Numbered from the stretch's first letter, positions 36,664-48,583 are shown. The stretch is DNA of 51,015 nucleotides from Rhypophila decipiens (GCA_033297075.1 MU858287.1:1-51015); one strand, 5' to 3'. The notes: generated by a model from the letters alone, not told the origin. Made by a program: numbers and translations.

Positions 36664-37113
36664 CTAAACACTGCGTTCCGCCCAGCTCTGAATAACACCT
36701 TCAACAGCCGCGTCATACTCCTTCAGCGTAACACTTCCAGTGCTTTCGTCCAGGAACGTGTTGGCCTGGACAAAAGCCCACGGCGGGGGTTGCTTAGCCA
36801 GCACCGTCTCCCGCCACTCCAGATACTCGCCATCCACCCTAGACAGGTCCTCGTAGTATCCGCGGCAGCCCTCGACGTCCACAGTGCATCGGTACATGTG
36901 TAGGCGCAAGAGCATCCTGCCCAAGGCAGGCTTCCCGTGAGTGACTACCCTGGATCGATCGACGCGAGCTTTTAGGTCTTGGGATTGTTTGTCGTGAATG
37001 ATTGTGTCCATCATAATTGTTGGTGGCGTGTCGCGGGGCCATGGAGGCTCTTGTGCTCCGCCTAGAGTTGGGGGATAGGAGTGACCGCGAGATCGAGCAA
37101 CGGTATCGCACAT
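36664..37113 (-). pseudogene. 5'-truncated relic of a dipeptidyl peptidase III gene
   Basis: The open frame gives 149 aa. From about residue 48 the translation matches the C-terminal end of dipeptidyl peptidase III (family M49 zinc exopeptidase): RVDRSRVVTHGKPALGRMLL, LHMYRCTVDVEGCRGYYEDL, VDGEYLEWRETVLAK, AFVQANTFLDE, VTLKEY and the terminal IQSWAER. A full enzyme is about 700 aa with HELLGH and EECRAE zinc motifs. Neither those nor any other upstream part is seen in the 1.7 kb behind it. Residues 1-45 look unrelated. I read it as the remnant of a deleted gene. Alternatives are a short expressed protein or introns I failed to assemble. The frame within the matching part is intact, suggesting either recent truncation or retained use. 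Confidence 0.7.
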
Positions 37114-38853
37114 TGTGTGTCCGGGTCGAGAGCGTCGTCTGAATTCGCAGAGGCTGGAGATATCTGGGAAAGCACAAAAGTCAGACTTGTTTGAGCAGAC
37201 CGGAATAGGGATTGGGGCATCTCACGTCGTCGATAGGGCCAAAGAGTCTTTCAAGCAGCTGGTGGACCCTGAATCCAAAAGAACCGACTCTCCTGATCAT
37301 GCTGATCGTGACAAATAATGAAGCAGTGGAACAGAAAATAATCTTCATGATGCCCAAATGCCTAGATCGCCGGTCTAATCGCACTGAGAAGGTAACATGG
37401 CAGGATGCTCGATCTAGCGACAGTGCGAGGAAGATTGATAATTCTCCAAGGGGGAAGAATGAAGAGGAATGCTTTACTGGAAAGCAGAAGAACTCGGAAG
37501 CGACTTTTTGAAAATGTAATTGGTTGCTGGTAGGATATGGAGGTGACTGGTTAATGGTTTCCAAGGTTGTTTCTGAATCTTGCTTACATTAGCTTGGATT
37601 GTTTGAAAACGGAAATTACCCTTGAAATGGTCGAGTACAGCAACGGAGCTGATCATTCTTGCGCACCCTGAGATTTCTCAAGCTAGTAGTAGTGGCCCAC
37701 TCCTTGCCAGCCTCGTGCCGCAGACAAGATCGAACGCAGGTCTACACACTTTCATCTACAGCCGGCCTCCTTTCTTTGTATACTTTGCCGTGGACGATAC
37801 GCAAGAGAACTTGATTCTTCAAACATGCGCCCGTCGAGTCACAAAAACTGGTTCAAGGACAAAAGCGGTTGGGTTCCTTACAAGCCGCCCCGATTTCGAA
37901 TTCCCGTCTTCCGCGCCGTCTGCCTTCGGCAATCCTCTTCAGAACCGACCGACGCACCCGCGCTACTGCCTGAATTGAGCATATATCTGCGAAAAGTTCA
38001 AGACAAATCCCTGACGAAAGACCGTCGTAGCGGCTGGGAAATCAATCGATCGTGAAGGCACCCCCTTGGGAATGTTACCTCTCACGAGAGAGAACAGTCG
38101 ACGATAGGAAGAGCGATTCTGATGTTTGGGAAAACTTCAACACACCACGGAGATTGCCATAATGTGTGGCACGCCCCGTGCCAGGAGATGGATCCCCGCG
38201 GGTCCCCGGGGGTGAGTAATTTACAGGCCTATTGAATCAAGTCTCGGAAATCTGGACGACACTGACGGAATGGCTACACAGAGAATAGACTCCTCGGAAT
38301 CGATTGGTGGCCAGAATAAGGGCACTTATACGACATCGTTGTCAATCATAGTCTGGTGATTGGCCTTGAAGACATCGCAGATACCATATCTACTAAGAAA
38401 GGAGGACAATGGTCTAAGAACTTAAGAGGCTTAGTTCCTGCTCAGAGAAGTGGCCCAGTACTGCCAAGGGCTGGCCAGCCAAGATTGAGGCTTGATTTAA
38501 CCATGTTTCAAGATGGTTCAAAGTCCATTTGAGCGAGTGGATGTGGTAGATATGGTATCACGATCCCTGCTGCTCGCGCCATTATCACCCGTTTCGCGAG
38601 CGGCGAGCCAATGATCCGTCTAGGTAACCACAGGCCGCAGGCCAGTCGGGTCGGTCGCCCATCTTATCCCGAACACCGTGCAGAATATTGCGGCTGAGAT
38701 TGGGCGCTTAGAATGTTGCGTGGATGTCCCTGAGATATTGCTTCTTCTGGTCGGTTTCCCCCCAACTCCATATGTTCCGATATATAGCTCTAAATACCCA
38801 TTACGCAGTCAAAACTCCGAGCTCGACGATCGTTCCTTGTATCAAGGAGCGAA
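37114..38853. other. Gene-poor stretch between two gene relics
   Basis: No gene could be supported. It is AT-richer than surrounding coding DNA and lies where the missing 5' part of the dipeptidyl peptidase gene would be expected, but no catalytic-motif coding was found on the minus strand. A 76-codon frame on the plus strand at 37825..38055, beginning MRPSSHKNWFKDKSGWVPYK, has sensible composition but no recognised family and is left uncalled. Confidence 0.4.
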
Positions 38854-40766
38854 ATGGCAGAAAACGCCCCCGTTAACATGTTCTCCTAGACTTCAGCAGC
38901 CAAGGAACAAAATGCACCACAAGCGCAGGTGCGAGCCGTCGACCCAGAGCCAAATATGGGAACCCAGATCGCGTGGGTAGCCTTCGCGGGCTTCATTGTG
39001 TCCGTGGCCTGCATCAGCGGAGCTGTCCTCGTCATAGCGCTTTCCGATCTACGCCCGACATCACGATGGATCCCAGCCGCTCCCGCAGTCCAGCCGGCCG
39101 TTCTGCTATCTATTCTCAGCGGCACCTTCAATGCGGCACAGACTTTGGCGTTATCTGAGGCCGTTAAAATCTCTTGGTGGACCAGCGCCGCAAGCGGGAC
39201 CGAATCTCAGCTCGCTGCATTACATATGGAACAAGGGCGAGTGGAACAGTGTCCAAGGGCTGCGGCTCGCACTGAAAAAGTCCCAGGGGCCTTCATATCT
39301 TCCTTGCTGCACTCGCAACAATCATTACCGGCGTGGCTGACGGCCCCCTTCTCCAGCGCAGCAGTAACACCGTCCTGGGGGAGTTGGTCGGTGATGTCGT
39401 GTGGAACTGGCACCTGGCACAGGAGATCTCGGGCCAGATGGTTGGCAATGTCGACAGGGAGGTGCCAGCCAACGTCTCCGTATTTGAACTTGTTCAATCT
39501 GCAACCCAAGGATGGTACGCAAATAAAACCATCCAGGACACCGGTTACCCTCTCTGCGATGGTATCTGTCCCGTTACTCTCAGGATGCCTGGTGTGGCCG
39601 TGTCGTGCACCTCCGAAGATAGAACGTTGGACCTGGTTGCCCCAGAGCAGGCTAATACGACCCTTTTCAGCATCAATTACAACAGATTTGATGCCGACCA
39701 AGATATCCCCGTGCTTATGATCGAGTCGCGATTTGCGAAAATGATCGGGCCCGGACCAACTTGCCAAGCTCTAATGCAGATTGACCGGTGCAACTACACG
39801 GCAGCGATGGTTTTGTACGACCTCGTTTTCTACAGAGGCGTAGTTACCATGGATCTTACACAGACCCGTGGATGGGCTCACACCATCCAAGGGCGATTCT
39901 TCGTCAACCCCAGATGGTCAACCCGCTGGTCCACTGGCCGCACTGGGTTGGATGGCTGAGTACTACCTAAAATCCTCAGCTACTATGTCCCACGAGCAGA
40001 ACACCACCGAGTATTTTTGGGAAACCCAGGGAGTGCTGGCAAACCAGTACATCAACTTCGAGGATCACTTCGACTGCGTGCCTTTGTTCCGGAGCCCTAC
40101 CGAATATATTCAGCGGAGCATCCACGAGGTTATGTTTCGGATCGGATGGGACGCTCCCAAAGATAATTGTCAGTTTCCCCCAATATTGTTTCTTATCTCT
40201 CCTACATCCTTTCCAGGTTTATATGTCACCATGTATAACCTGATTACCCTCAAATGTCCTAATTAAATCTCTTTCAGAGGTTTACTCGATTGATTCAAGT
40301 CATCCCTCTTCTAGTGAAGCTCTCATGCACACACCTATAACTGACCACTTTAACATGTCAAACAGCCACGGCAGCCATTAAATTCGAGACCGTGATACAG
40401 CAGTGCACATCATCGACAATCTACCAGTCCAACTACACCACAATGGCCGTTGCAATATCCATCATGGTCATAACCGCGCTTGCTACAGCCACGCTGCTCT
40501 GGCCCGGAGGCTTCTTTGGCATCAAGCGGCCTGTTTCACTCAGTCCCATCGAGACCGCGGTCGTCCCGGCGGATGCTATAAACGGACTGGGAAGAACATG
40601 GCCTGAGCTCTCGAGAAGAGAGTATAAAGACGGTCAAGAGCTAGTCAGGGAACTCTACAGCCAGAAAATACGTGTAGATTTGGGATGGAGTGTCCAAACC
40701 GGCAGCGGGAAGCTGTCGTTTCTTACGGAGACAACTGAGGCAACTGGCTCGCAAGAAGGGGCGTGA
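38854..40766 (+). pseudogene. Disrupted gene for a fungal multi-membrane-segment protein
   Basis: A start (MAENAPVNMFS) at 38854 is followed by an in-frame TAG at 38887-38889, after which the same frame continues (TSAAKEQNAPQ, then IAWVAFAGFIVSVACISGAV, LLSILSGTFNAAQTLALSEA, VKISWWTSAASGT). The family-like segment LHYIWNKGEW is one frame later (from about 39215). LHIFLAALATIITGVADGPL and the long extracellular region are one frame later again (from about 39287, at a GGGG run). MAEYYLKSSATM and onward return to the original frame (from about 39920-39950). A probable intron 40169-40365 precedes the last membrane segment (MAVAISIMVITALATATLLW). The layout (membrane segments, WW motif, GT..LH..W..G motif, glycosylated loop, C-terminal membrane segment) is that of large fungal surface proteins near DUF3176. 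One stop plus three +1 shifts indicate a pseudogene unless the assembly has indels. Confidence 0.75.
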
Positions 40767-41440
40767 GATGGTTAACATGGGTGTGTAAATGACAAACAAT
40801 ACGGGGATAAGATGTCTCCTGTCTCACATAAGAAAGGCAAGGGTACAGGCCGGAAGAGGGGGTCGTAATGCCATTCGAGCTAGACTTGAAGGCATATCAC
40901 AAGTATTTACATCTGCTGTATTTCAACATGCATTTACAATAAAGTTTACACAATGTTTTCGAACCGGACGGTACCACAGTATGACTTCTTCTCCATTTCT
41001 TAGGGTTAGGGTTGTTGGTGTATTTTCCACCACACTTGGCAATATTAGAAAAAGAAACTATAATTGGAAGGCGAGGCAATACCAAATATTGTAATATCAG
41101 GAGGCGCCGAAAGTCCCTAGAACTATCCGTAATACATAATGATACGCGAGTGAACAAACTAACAAAAGGCCGTCACCTAGCCAACGGCTCCAAACCGCCC
41201 CTGATGACGTCTTGGACTTAGCCCCTTAAAAGTGGAGACCCTGCCGTCCATCCCGTCCCGCAGCTCCGGTTTAGGACAAACTTTAGTAATCCGGGGCAAA
41301 GAATCTCAACCTCAATTTTCACTCAAGCTCAACATCCTCATCGCAAACACCAACCCTCACGAACCAACTTGTCCCAAAATAAAGTCACACAAGAAGCCTC
41401 TCACAAACCCAAATAACCTACCTCAACCCGATCTCTCAAA
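40767..41440. promoter_or_regulatory. Upstream region of the HAD phosphatase gene
   Basis: No gene is recognised. A telobox-like TTAGGGTTAGGGTT lies at 41000-41013, about 430 bp upstream of the ATG. The 100 bp before the start codon are C/A-rich, a usual fungal leader. Confidence 0.45.
41000..41013 (+). promoter_or_regulatory. Telobox-like motif upstream of the HAD gene
   Basis: TTAGGGTTAGGGTT is two exact telomere-type units about 430 bp before the ATG at 41441. It could be a transcription-factor site or a scar of telomere-repeat insertion. Confidence 0.35.
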
Positions 41441-42371
41441 ATGGGCTCCCAACAGACCCTCCCGGCCCTCAAATCCCACCCCAAATACATCTTCTTCACC
41501 GACTTCGACGGCACAATAACCCAGCAAGACTCAAACGACTTCCTCACCGACAACCTCGGCTTCGGCGCCGCCCAGCGCAAACCCCACAACGCAGACGTCC
41601 TCTCCCTCAAACGCCACTTTCGCGACAGTTTCCAGGAGATGCTCGACAGTGTATCCGCCAATGCGGGCTTCGACACGTGCATTTCCAGTCTCATCCAAAA
41701 CATCACCCTGGACGAAGGCTTCAAGGCGTTTTTTGAGTATGCAGGCGCGAATAACATCCCGATTGTGATTTTGAGTGGTGGTATGGAGCCGATTATTCGG
41801 GCATTGCTGGTTAATTTTTTGGGAGCAGAGAAAGCGGACAGTATGCAGATTGTTAGTAACCAGGTTGGGCCGAGGTTTGAGGGGGCGGATATCAATGCTG
41901 TGGGAGGGTGGACTATCGTTTATCATGATGATAGGTGAGCTTTACTTTCCGGGAGGATGACGAGGGGGAAGAGGTGGTATGAGTAAGCCCCAATGCTGAC
42001 TCGGACGATGAAAACAGCGGGTTTGGACATGACAAGTCTCTCGAGATTCGGCCCTATGCCAACCTCCCCGAGGGCGAGAGGCCGGTCTTGTTCTACGCTG
42101 GTGATGGTGTGTCTGATTTGTCGGCGGCCAAGGAGACGGACCTGCTGTTCGCCAAGGCAGGTAAAGGTAAATATGATTCCTAAGTAAATTTTATCATGCA
42201 CTGGGAAGCTAAAACTAATTCTGCTGTTACTATTTAGACCTTGTCTCGTACTGCGAGACCCAGGGTGTACCATTCACCACCTTTACCAACTTTTACGAGA
42301 TCCTTGACGAGGTCAAAGCCATTGTGGAAGGCAAGATCAGCGTCCACGATGCCGCCAAGGGGAGGAAGTAG
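41441..42371 (+). CDS. HAD-superfamily phosphatase, phosphoserine-phosphatase-like
   Basis: Three exons, 41441..41934, 42018..42166 and 42238..42371, 258 aa. Splice donors are GTGAGC and GTAAAT, and each junction restores the family frame (HDD-SGFGHDKS; AKAGK-DLVSYC). HAD motif I is FFTDFDGTITQQD with nucleophile Asp21 and acid/base Asp23. Motif II is IVILSGGMEPII. Motif IV is VLFYAGDGVSDLSAA, and the cap lies between motifs I and II, all as in subfamily IB phosphoserine-phosphatase-like enzymes. The closest recognisable group is the cytosolic fungal family that includes yeast YNL010W, whose physiological substrate is not settled. A small phosphorylated metabolite is likely; serine biosynthesis itself is not implied. 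It is convergent with the MFS gene, with 276 bp between stops. Confidence 0.88.
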
Positions 42372-42647
42372 TCAGTATATCTTGCATAGCTGTTCACATC
42401 ACGATAGACGAGAAACCATAGACCATAGACATGCATCTACCAAGAACTCAGGCTTTGTCTTTATTCCCGGTTAGCACCCGGCGACAATCTAATGGACTGT
42501 CTAATTATGATTATGAGCCCCTTGCATGTCAGTCCCGAGACTTCGATCTAAATCTATGGACAGGACACCAGCACCTATCCCCCCACCCAGGCCATCATCT
42601 GGTGACCTAGCTGCCAGAGCCAGGCGGAATGACCAGAACCTTCGTCA

Positions 42648-44507
42648 TTAGTTCCTGTTCATGGGGTGGCCAGGCAGAAAATACCAACAAACCAACATGA
42701 CGGCATACAGGGAAACCGCAATCGGGTGCAGCACAAATGTGCCCACAGCGTGCGCCAACAGTCCGGTTGTGAACGGGGCTGCGGCACCTCCCGAGCTGCC
42801 AAACGCCGACATGATCACCATCCCGCGGACCTGTTCGTCTCTCGTCATTGCCCGCATAAACACCGCCGCCGCACAAGGATAGATAGGACCCAGCAAAAAT
42901 CCCAAGATGGCGACCGCGACAAAGTCGGCAATAATGTTGGGTACAAGCCAGACAATCAGCTGAAACACTCCAGCAAGGACCGCGAGGCCATAGACAAATC
43001 TCTTCTCTCCAATCCATTGTGCCGGTGTAGAGAGCAGGAAGCGACCGAGTGTAATACCACCCCAAAAACCCGAAGTGACGTATCCGACCGTCTTTTGGTC
43101 GCCGTTGCGATGGTCGAGCAGGAAAGTAAGGACCCAACCCGAGACACTGACCTCAGCGCCCTGGTAGCAAAACAAAAACAAGGCACCGAGCAGGACGACT
43201 TTGGTTGCAGCAGCCGACAGGACCCCGTACAAGCTCGCTACTGCCCCAGAATCCCTCGACATGGCATGTTGGCGTCCCATGATGATAGCTTCTTCGTCAA
43301 ACATCCCAGCCTGTCCAGCTTCAGCCAAACCTGCAGATCCAGTCGCTCTCTTGGTAGTCTCCGTCTCATAACTCCAGAAGCACCATGCTGAGAAGCAACA
43401 GTTAAGGAGGGCGAATCCCACCACGATGAAGTAGTAAAATCCCCAAACAGCCGTGGTACGGGTTACTAGAGTGGTTGCAATCAGCGGGCCGACAGTGCCT
43501 CCGATGCCATATGCCCCGTGCATAATTCCGAGAGCTGTGGTTCCATTGCTCAAAGAACCACAAAAGACGTTGCCGATGGCGAGGTTGAAGGATTCGCAAA
43601 TTCCAAAGACGAAAAAGGAGAGGACCACCAGAGGGTATGGGGCGGTGACTATCAGGGGAATTATACCGACAGCCAGCAGGAGCTGGGTGGCGGCTAGTGT
43701 CTTGGATCGGCCAAACCGCTCGCGGACCGCGTCGATAACGGGCGCGGCGAGAATATATCCAAGTGCTTGCCCGACGAAGATGAGCGAGACGGTCGCATAC
43801 GTGAGGTCGTATTGCCTGCAGAGATAAACGGTTAGTATGGGCTGTTATCTTCCGAGCCATCATGTTCGCCTAGCTGACTGCTCAGGAGAAGCAAAGATGA
43901 GGAGAGAAGGAGGTGGGAGGCCATACTTCTGAATCGAGGGCAGCAATGCACCTGCGGCGCTGTCACCCAGTCCGTTGGCAAAGTTGAGGAGAGAGACAGC
44001 CAGCAGCCGGAAGCGGTTCATATAAGGCTGCGAAATGCTAGCCTGGCCGAGGTCGTCTGAGAAAGTAATGCCCAAGCCGTCGAGAGGGTTGATCACGGTG
44101 ACAGGCCTAATTGGCATTGCCGGGGGCATAAGTTTTGGGGTACTCTTTCCCAGACTGGCCTTCAGGTCTTGAAGCTCGATGTTGATTTCAATCCCAGCCT
44201 TCTTCTCGGCCGGAGCCAGAGTGGAAACCGAGGAAAAGCCAGAAGAACCAGGGGTATGAAAGGCCGTCATTCTGGCCACGTGACCGTCTGGCAACGGCTT
44301 CCGGGCGATGGTGTGCCTGTTCCGAGAACTGCTGCCATTCCCTTGACGCATGGGACCTGCCAGTGGGTCGGTGAGCTGGTTCCTCATGGTTCGGTGAAGC
44401 AGAGCAGAAGGATCGATAACACGGATCGTCGGCCGGTCAGGACCCTGACCAGAGGATGCCGTAGCCGGATCCATTGTCGCCATATCAGCGAAGAAAGTTT
44501 GGGTCAT
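42648..44507 (-). CDS. Major facilitator superfamily transporter
   Basis: Two exons, complement(42648..43815, 43927..44507), 582 aa. The 111-nt intron has donor GTATGG and acceptor CTGCAG. About 190 N-terminal residues are predicted cytosolic, Ser/Pro-rich and without helices. The membrane part begins at RFRLLAVSLLNFANGLGDSA and shows about twelve helices. The loop 2-3 motif appears as DAVRERFGRSKTL, the usual MFS (G)xxxDRxGRR-like signature, and a second half begins near KVVLLGALFLFCYQGAEVSVSGW. The GAYGIGGTVGPLIATTLVTR and LGPIYPCAAAVFMRAM segments resemble fungal FucP/Bsc6-like members of unknown substrate. The start at 44507 (MTQTFFADMATMD) is preferred. An in-frame ATG at 44675 would add 56 residues of uncharacteristic sequence. 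It is divergent from the Zn2Cys6 regulator 1.4 kb away. Confidence 0.87.
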
Positions 44508-45883
44508 GATGCTGGCGCTGGGAGAAAGATGCAGGAGATTTGGTACCCAGCTACCTAGTTGAAAGGTTCTGTTGCGAATGGTTGGGATTGCAATTGGCGA
44601 AATTTTCTTTTCTGTCTGGGACACGGGGAATGGATGAAAGCGGATTGAGAGAAGATTGTCGACATTGGCCGACATCTATCAGGCCGGTCTACTTGAATTG
44701 CCCCCACAGTTTTGTTACCCCGGTGTTTTCACATGCATGAAGGATGGCGAGGACCCTTCGAATCGGCAAACGGCCGTATCCGGGCGGTATGGAGCCGGTT
44801 TTGGTCTGTTTTGTAAGGTTCGACCGCCTGGGTTAACAGTGGGTGGTCCCCTGAGCTTGAACAGACTGTGAGAGGCAGGGGATGAGAACTCGGCTTGCCT
44901 TGGAAGGAGAGCCTGGAGCAAACTCGGCTATCTGCGATCTCGACACCGGTCGATCGAGATGCATGGACGCGGAGGGCTGTTGGGAAATCGCGAACAATGG
45001 CCCCAGAGCAATCGCTTTTACCGGATCGGGCAGCTCCGATAACGCTTTCACGGTGAGAAGACGTTCTATCGTCCCGATAACAGTAATTATAGTTGTCGGC
45101 TGCATTCTTCATCACCCAAGGTATCTTTCCCTTGGTGGTGCTTGCCTGAAGTTGGTCTTCCGATCTGAGTCCATGACTCGCACCTCAGAGAATCCCTTTC
45201 ACGGGCCAAGGCGGTGTACCCGAATTTGGTTTCTCCGATCTTGTAGTCGACAAGTCCCCTTGGTGACGCCACTTATCTTGCATGTAGGGCGCTCATCCTA
45301 GGCCAATTGAACTGCTCAAGAACATTCATCGGGTTGTTGTTATCGTGATTAAGTCCTCTCGGACCGAATATTGATTTTAGAGGTGTGGTAGATGAGAGTG
45401 GCAAGTTCGACCCAAGGCGGTACAGGAAAATAGTAAATATTTCTGCAGGCAATAAACGTCGAGGATAAAGATGGGCTTGTTGCGACGCCTTCTCATCAAC
45501 TAAGACTTAGCTCGCTGAACATGACGGCATAGGGTGATGTTGTAGGGTGATGCCGTACTTATATTATACCCTGAACGTAAAAACCCATCTCCGACTTGTC
45601 CGCAGTTCTCCCTGATCCGTCTCAACCTTTTGACAGACAGTGATCACTTGGGATGATTCATCTCCAGGTCTGTATTTCATACCGTAACGGTAACCCGATG
45701 GGTCCTTAGTCCTTGCCGCGATGGGCAACTCCGCAACAATAGTTTTGGCCCCCAACAGGATCGGGATGCTGTCCAGCGTCCGACAAGGATGTCAGCCACG
45801 TGGAATCTTGGCAGGACATCACACCGACAAGATCGCTCCGAACCTCCCGATCATGATGACTAGGTCATTCGGAACAACCAAAG
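44508..45883. promoter_or_regulatory. Divergent region between the MFS transporter and Zn2Cys6 regulator
   Basis: There is no supportable gene in 1.4 kb. Frames up to about 140 codons lack recognisable content. At 45524-45554 a direct repeat TAGGGTGATG (two copies) sits inside a hairpin with arms ACGGCAT and ATGCCGT, about 330 bp before the regulator start. It could be a binding site but the evidence is slight. Confidence 0.4.
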
Positions 45884-47589
45884 ATGGGTAGCGGTCGGAA
45901 TAAGGTAAAGTCTGGTTGTCGGACTTGCAAGTAAGTCAGTTCTCTCCTCCGGCAGAGGCGATCAAGGGCTCAACGCTAACCTATTCCAAACCTGGCAGAA
46001 TCCGCAAGGTAAAATGCGACGAAGGCCGGCCTGCATGTACGCGTTGTATCAACGGCCGTCGAATTTGCGAGGGATACGGCATCTGGGGAGGTGGCAGTAC
46101 CGAGGCCGACACCACCGACCAAGTAAAGATGATTAAAGTGACACCGTCCGAGCCGCCGAAAATCAAAATGAACCGAGAGGACACCGAATGGATGGATTGG
46201 TTCCGGTCCATCACCACCGTCAGACTCCAAGGCCCCTTCAAGAACGCCTTCTGGCAGAGCCTCGTCCTCCGCGCCAGTCTGCATGAGCCATCCGTCTTCC
46301 ACGCCAGCCTGGCTATCAGCGCATTACACAAACAGATCGTGATGGGCGTCCAGCTCCCAGGGCCTGGTGGAGAACCAGATCAAGTGGAGCAGTTTACCCT
46401 GCGCCAGTATAACAAGGCTATCCACCAACTTCTCCAACCCCAGTTTGGGCCCAGGAACAAGCCCGCTATCCGGACAGCCTTGGTCGCCTGCATGATCTTT
46501 GTGTGTCTCGAGTACCTGCGCGGGAGGTTCAAGACGGGGCATCACCATCTTCTATGCGGCATGAAGTTGTTACCCGTCCTGATGCAGTTCGCCGGATCAA
46601 ACAGGGAGCCTGTTGATGACGACCTGATATTCATTTTTACCAGCGTGAACCTAGCCGCCGTACAACTGGGCCACGGGGTCCCAACGCCAACTGCCGAATT
46701 CAAACCCACCCCCCTTCCCCTACCACTGCTTTTCAAAGACCTCGGCCACGCCAGAGAAGTTCTCGACCGGCTCACAAACGACATACTTTACCTCGAGGCG
46801 AATCGAGGAGATGGCGCGGAAATAGAGAGGGAGCGCATCAAGCGGGAGCTGGCCGCATGGCTCGCCGTCTACAGCGCCTCCAAGCCGACTATCCAGGCCG
46901 CCCTCGGTCCCTCGCGAATCACCTCGCTGGCCTACCAGGCCTTGACAATGCGCTACCCGATGATCAAGATCATGGCCGAGACATGTTTGCGGGAGCCAGG
47001 CGACGAGATGGTATTCGACAACTACACCGCCGACTTTATCCACTTGATAACCCAAGCCACACAGTTTCTGATGGCGATCCAGGGCCTCCACATGTACAGG
47101 AAAGAACCCATCTTCAAACTGATTGAAACAGAGCTCGTCCACTTTTCCGCCAACCTGGGTTGGACACCTCAAATGTACTACGCCGCCTTGCACTGTCGAC
47201 TGCGATCTATCAGATGGCGAGCGTTCCAGCTGCTCCGCGCCTTTCGCTCCAGAGAGGGAATCTGGGACGCGCAGGTGGTAGCCTCGGCGGCCGAGGAGGT
47301 GATGCGCATGGAAGAGGGGGTAGACTCGCTGCAGGAATTTGTTGCGAAGAATGACCTTCTGTTCAAGTTCGTCGGTAGCGATGAGCGCGAGGAAGATTCA
47401 CGGCTGGAGACTGGTGACGACTTGCTGCCATTACCGCCGGCATCGAGTAGGGTTTCGGACGTTCGGATTGCGCTTCCGGAAGAAATTGTTGTGCCTTATC
47501 AGCACACTTTTACTTGTCGTCTGAAAACGGACGGCGGTGGTACTGAGGAGATTACTAGGGAATATTGGCTCGTCGCTTGGCCTATATGA
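45884..47589 (+). CDS. Zn2Cys6 fungal transcription factor
   Basis: Two exons, 45884..45930 and 45999..47589, 545 aa. The 68-nt intron cuts the zinc cluster after its second cysteine, a position often seen in this family. The binuclear cluster is Cys12-x2-Cys15-x6-Cys22-x6-Cys29-x2-Cys32-x6-Cys39 (GCRTCK, RKVKCDE, ACTRC, RRICEGYG). The rest fits the fungal-specific activation/middle region: DWFRSITTVRLQGPFKNAFW, SVFHASLAISALHKQ, YNKAIHQLL, ACMIFVCLEYLRG and HLLCGMKLLP. It binds DNA as a regulator of unknown targets. The neighbour on the other strand is an MFS transporter, a common regulator-transporter arrangement, so local control is plausible but unproven. The first exon of 47 nt was found by extending the cysteine motif upstream. 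Confidence 0.92.
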
Positions 47590-48583
47590 AGAACTGGAGA
47601 ACGGTAATCGACGTTTTCGGTGGTCAGAATCCATTATGGTTTGATGATTAGAGTCGATAGCCATTTTGGACTTGGAAATATACCTCTTTCCGGACTTTGG
47701 TAAACGGTACCCTAATAAGAATAAACGAAAGTTGGAACTGCAGCTAGCACCTGGCACAAAGGAGGACTTCCTTCCTGCTCCTTGAATCCTTGATGAGACC
47801 GAGAACAGCTTTTGATATGGAATTAAATCCCAGGAAAGAGAGAAGATGCGCAGCCACTTGGTCCTGCTGTTGCTACATCGACAAAAGCCAGGTGCCAACG
47901 CGATAGCTTTTCTACTGTGGCTATATGGCTACAGACTACAGGCGAGGGAGGTCGGATACTCTGATACCTCATTGGTCACTTCCACCCTCCCCATTTTCAC
48001 AAGATCTCGGAAACCCCGACATATGGTAGGTCGAAGATGGAGTCTCGCTTTAATCCAACCCGCCGCCGCTTAAAGCTTTTGAAGTCCCATCTCGGATTCT
48101 CAACGGTCTGATTGGTTCGATTGTATCGACGGCTTTTGAAAGCTGCAGGCCGGGACACTGTTTGCGAAGTACCGGTAGCAGAAATATTTGAAGGAGCGAG
48201 AAAATCCCACATGCAATGCCGGCACAATGGATTATTGACACAAATATCTGATTACGTACATATGAGGGTTATCTCAGGATCATATGTACTTCATGGGGAT
48301 ACTTTGTTAACCGCGCCTGTTCTTGGAGCAAAAAGGGGCCGAGTCAACAAATACATCCATGGTGCCCAGCTTCTACAATAAATTGACTTTGGCGGCCCCT
48401 TTGGTACCTTGTATGTACACTATTGTACATACATACCCCACAAAACGCAGATAAGATAAGGCCCAAATTGTGGGGGAATTTTCATGTGTTCGTCGCATCA
48501 TCAGCCACCACCCAAACGGTACCTGAACTTTTGTTGCAACTTATCACAGTTTGTCCAACACCATAAACCCATATACCGCAACC
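47590..48583. promoter_or_regulatory. Intergenic, upstream of the EIF1AD-like gene
   Basis: The stretch holds the 3' UTR of the Zn2Cys6 gene and the promoter of the EIF1AD-like gene. An 89-codon frame at 48112..48381 has no recognisable content. No gene is called. Confidence 0.4.
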
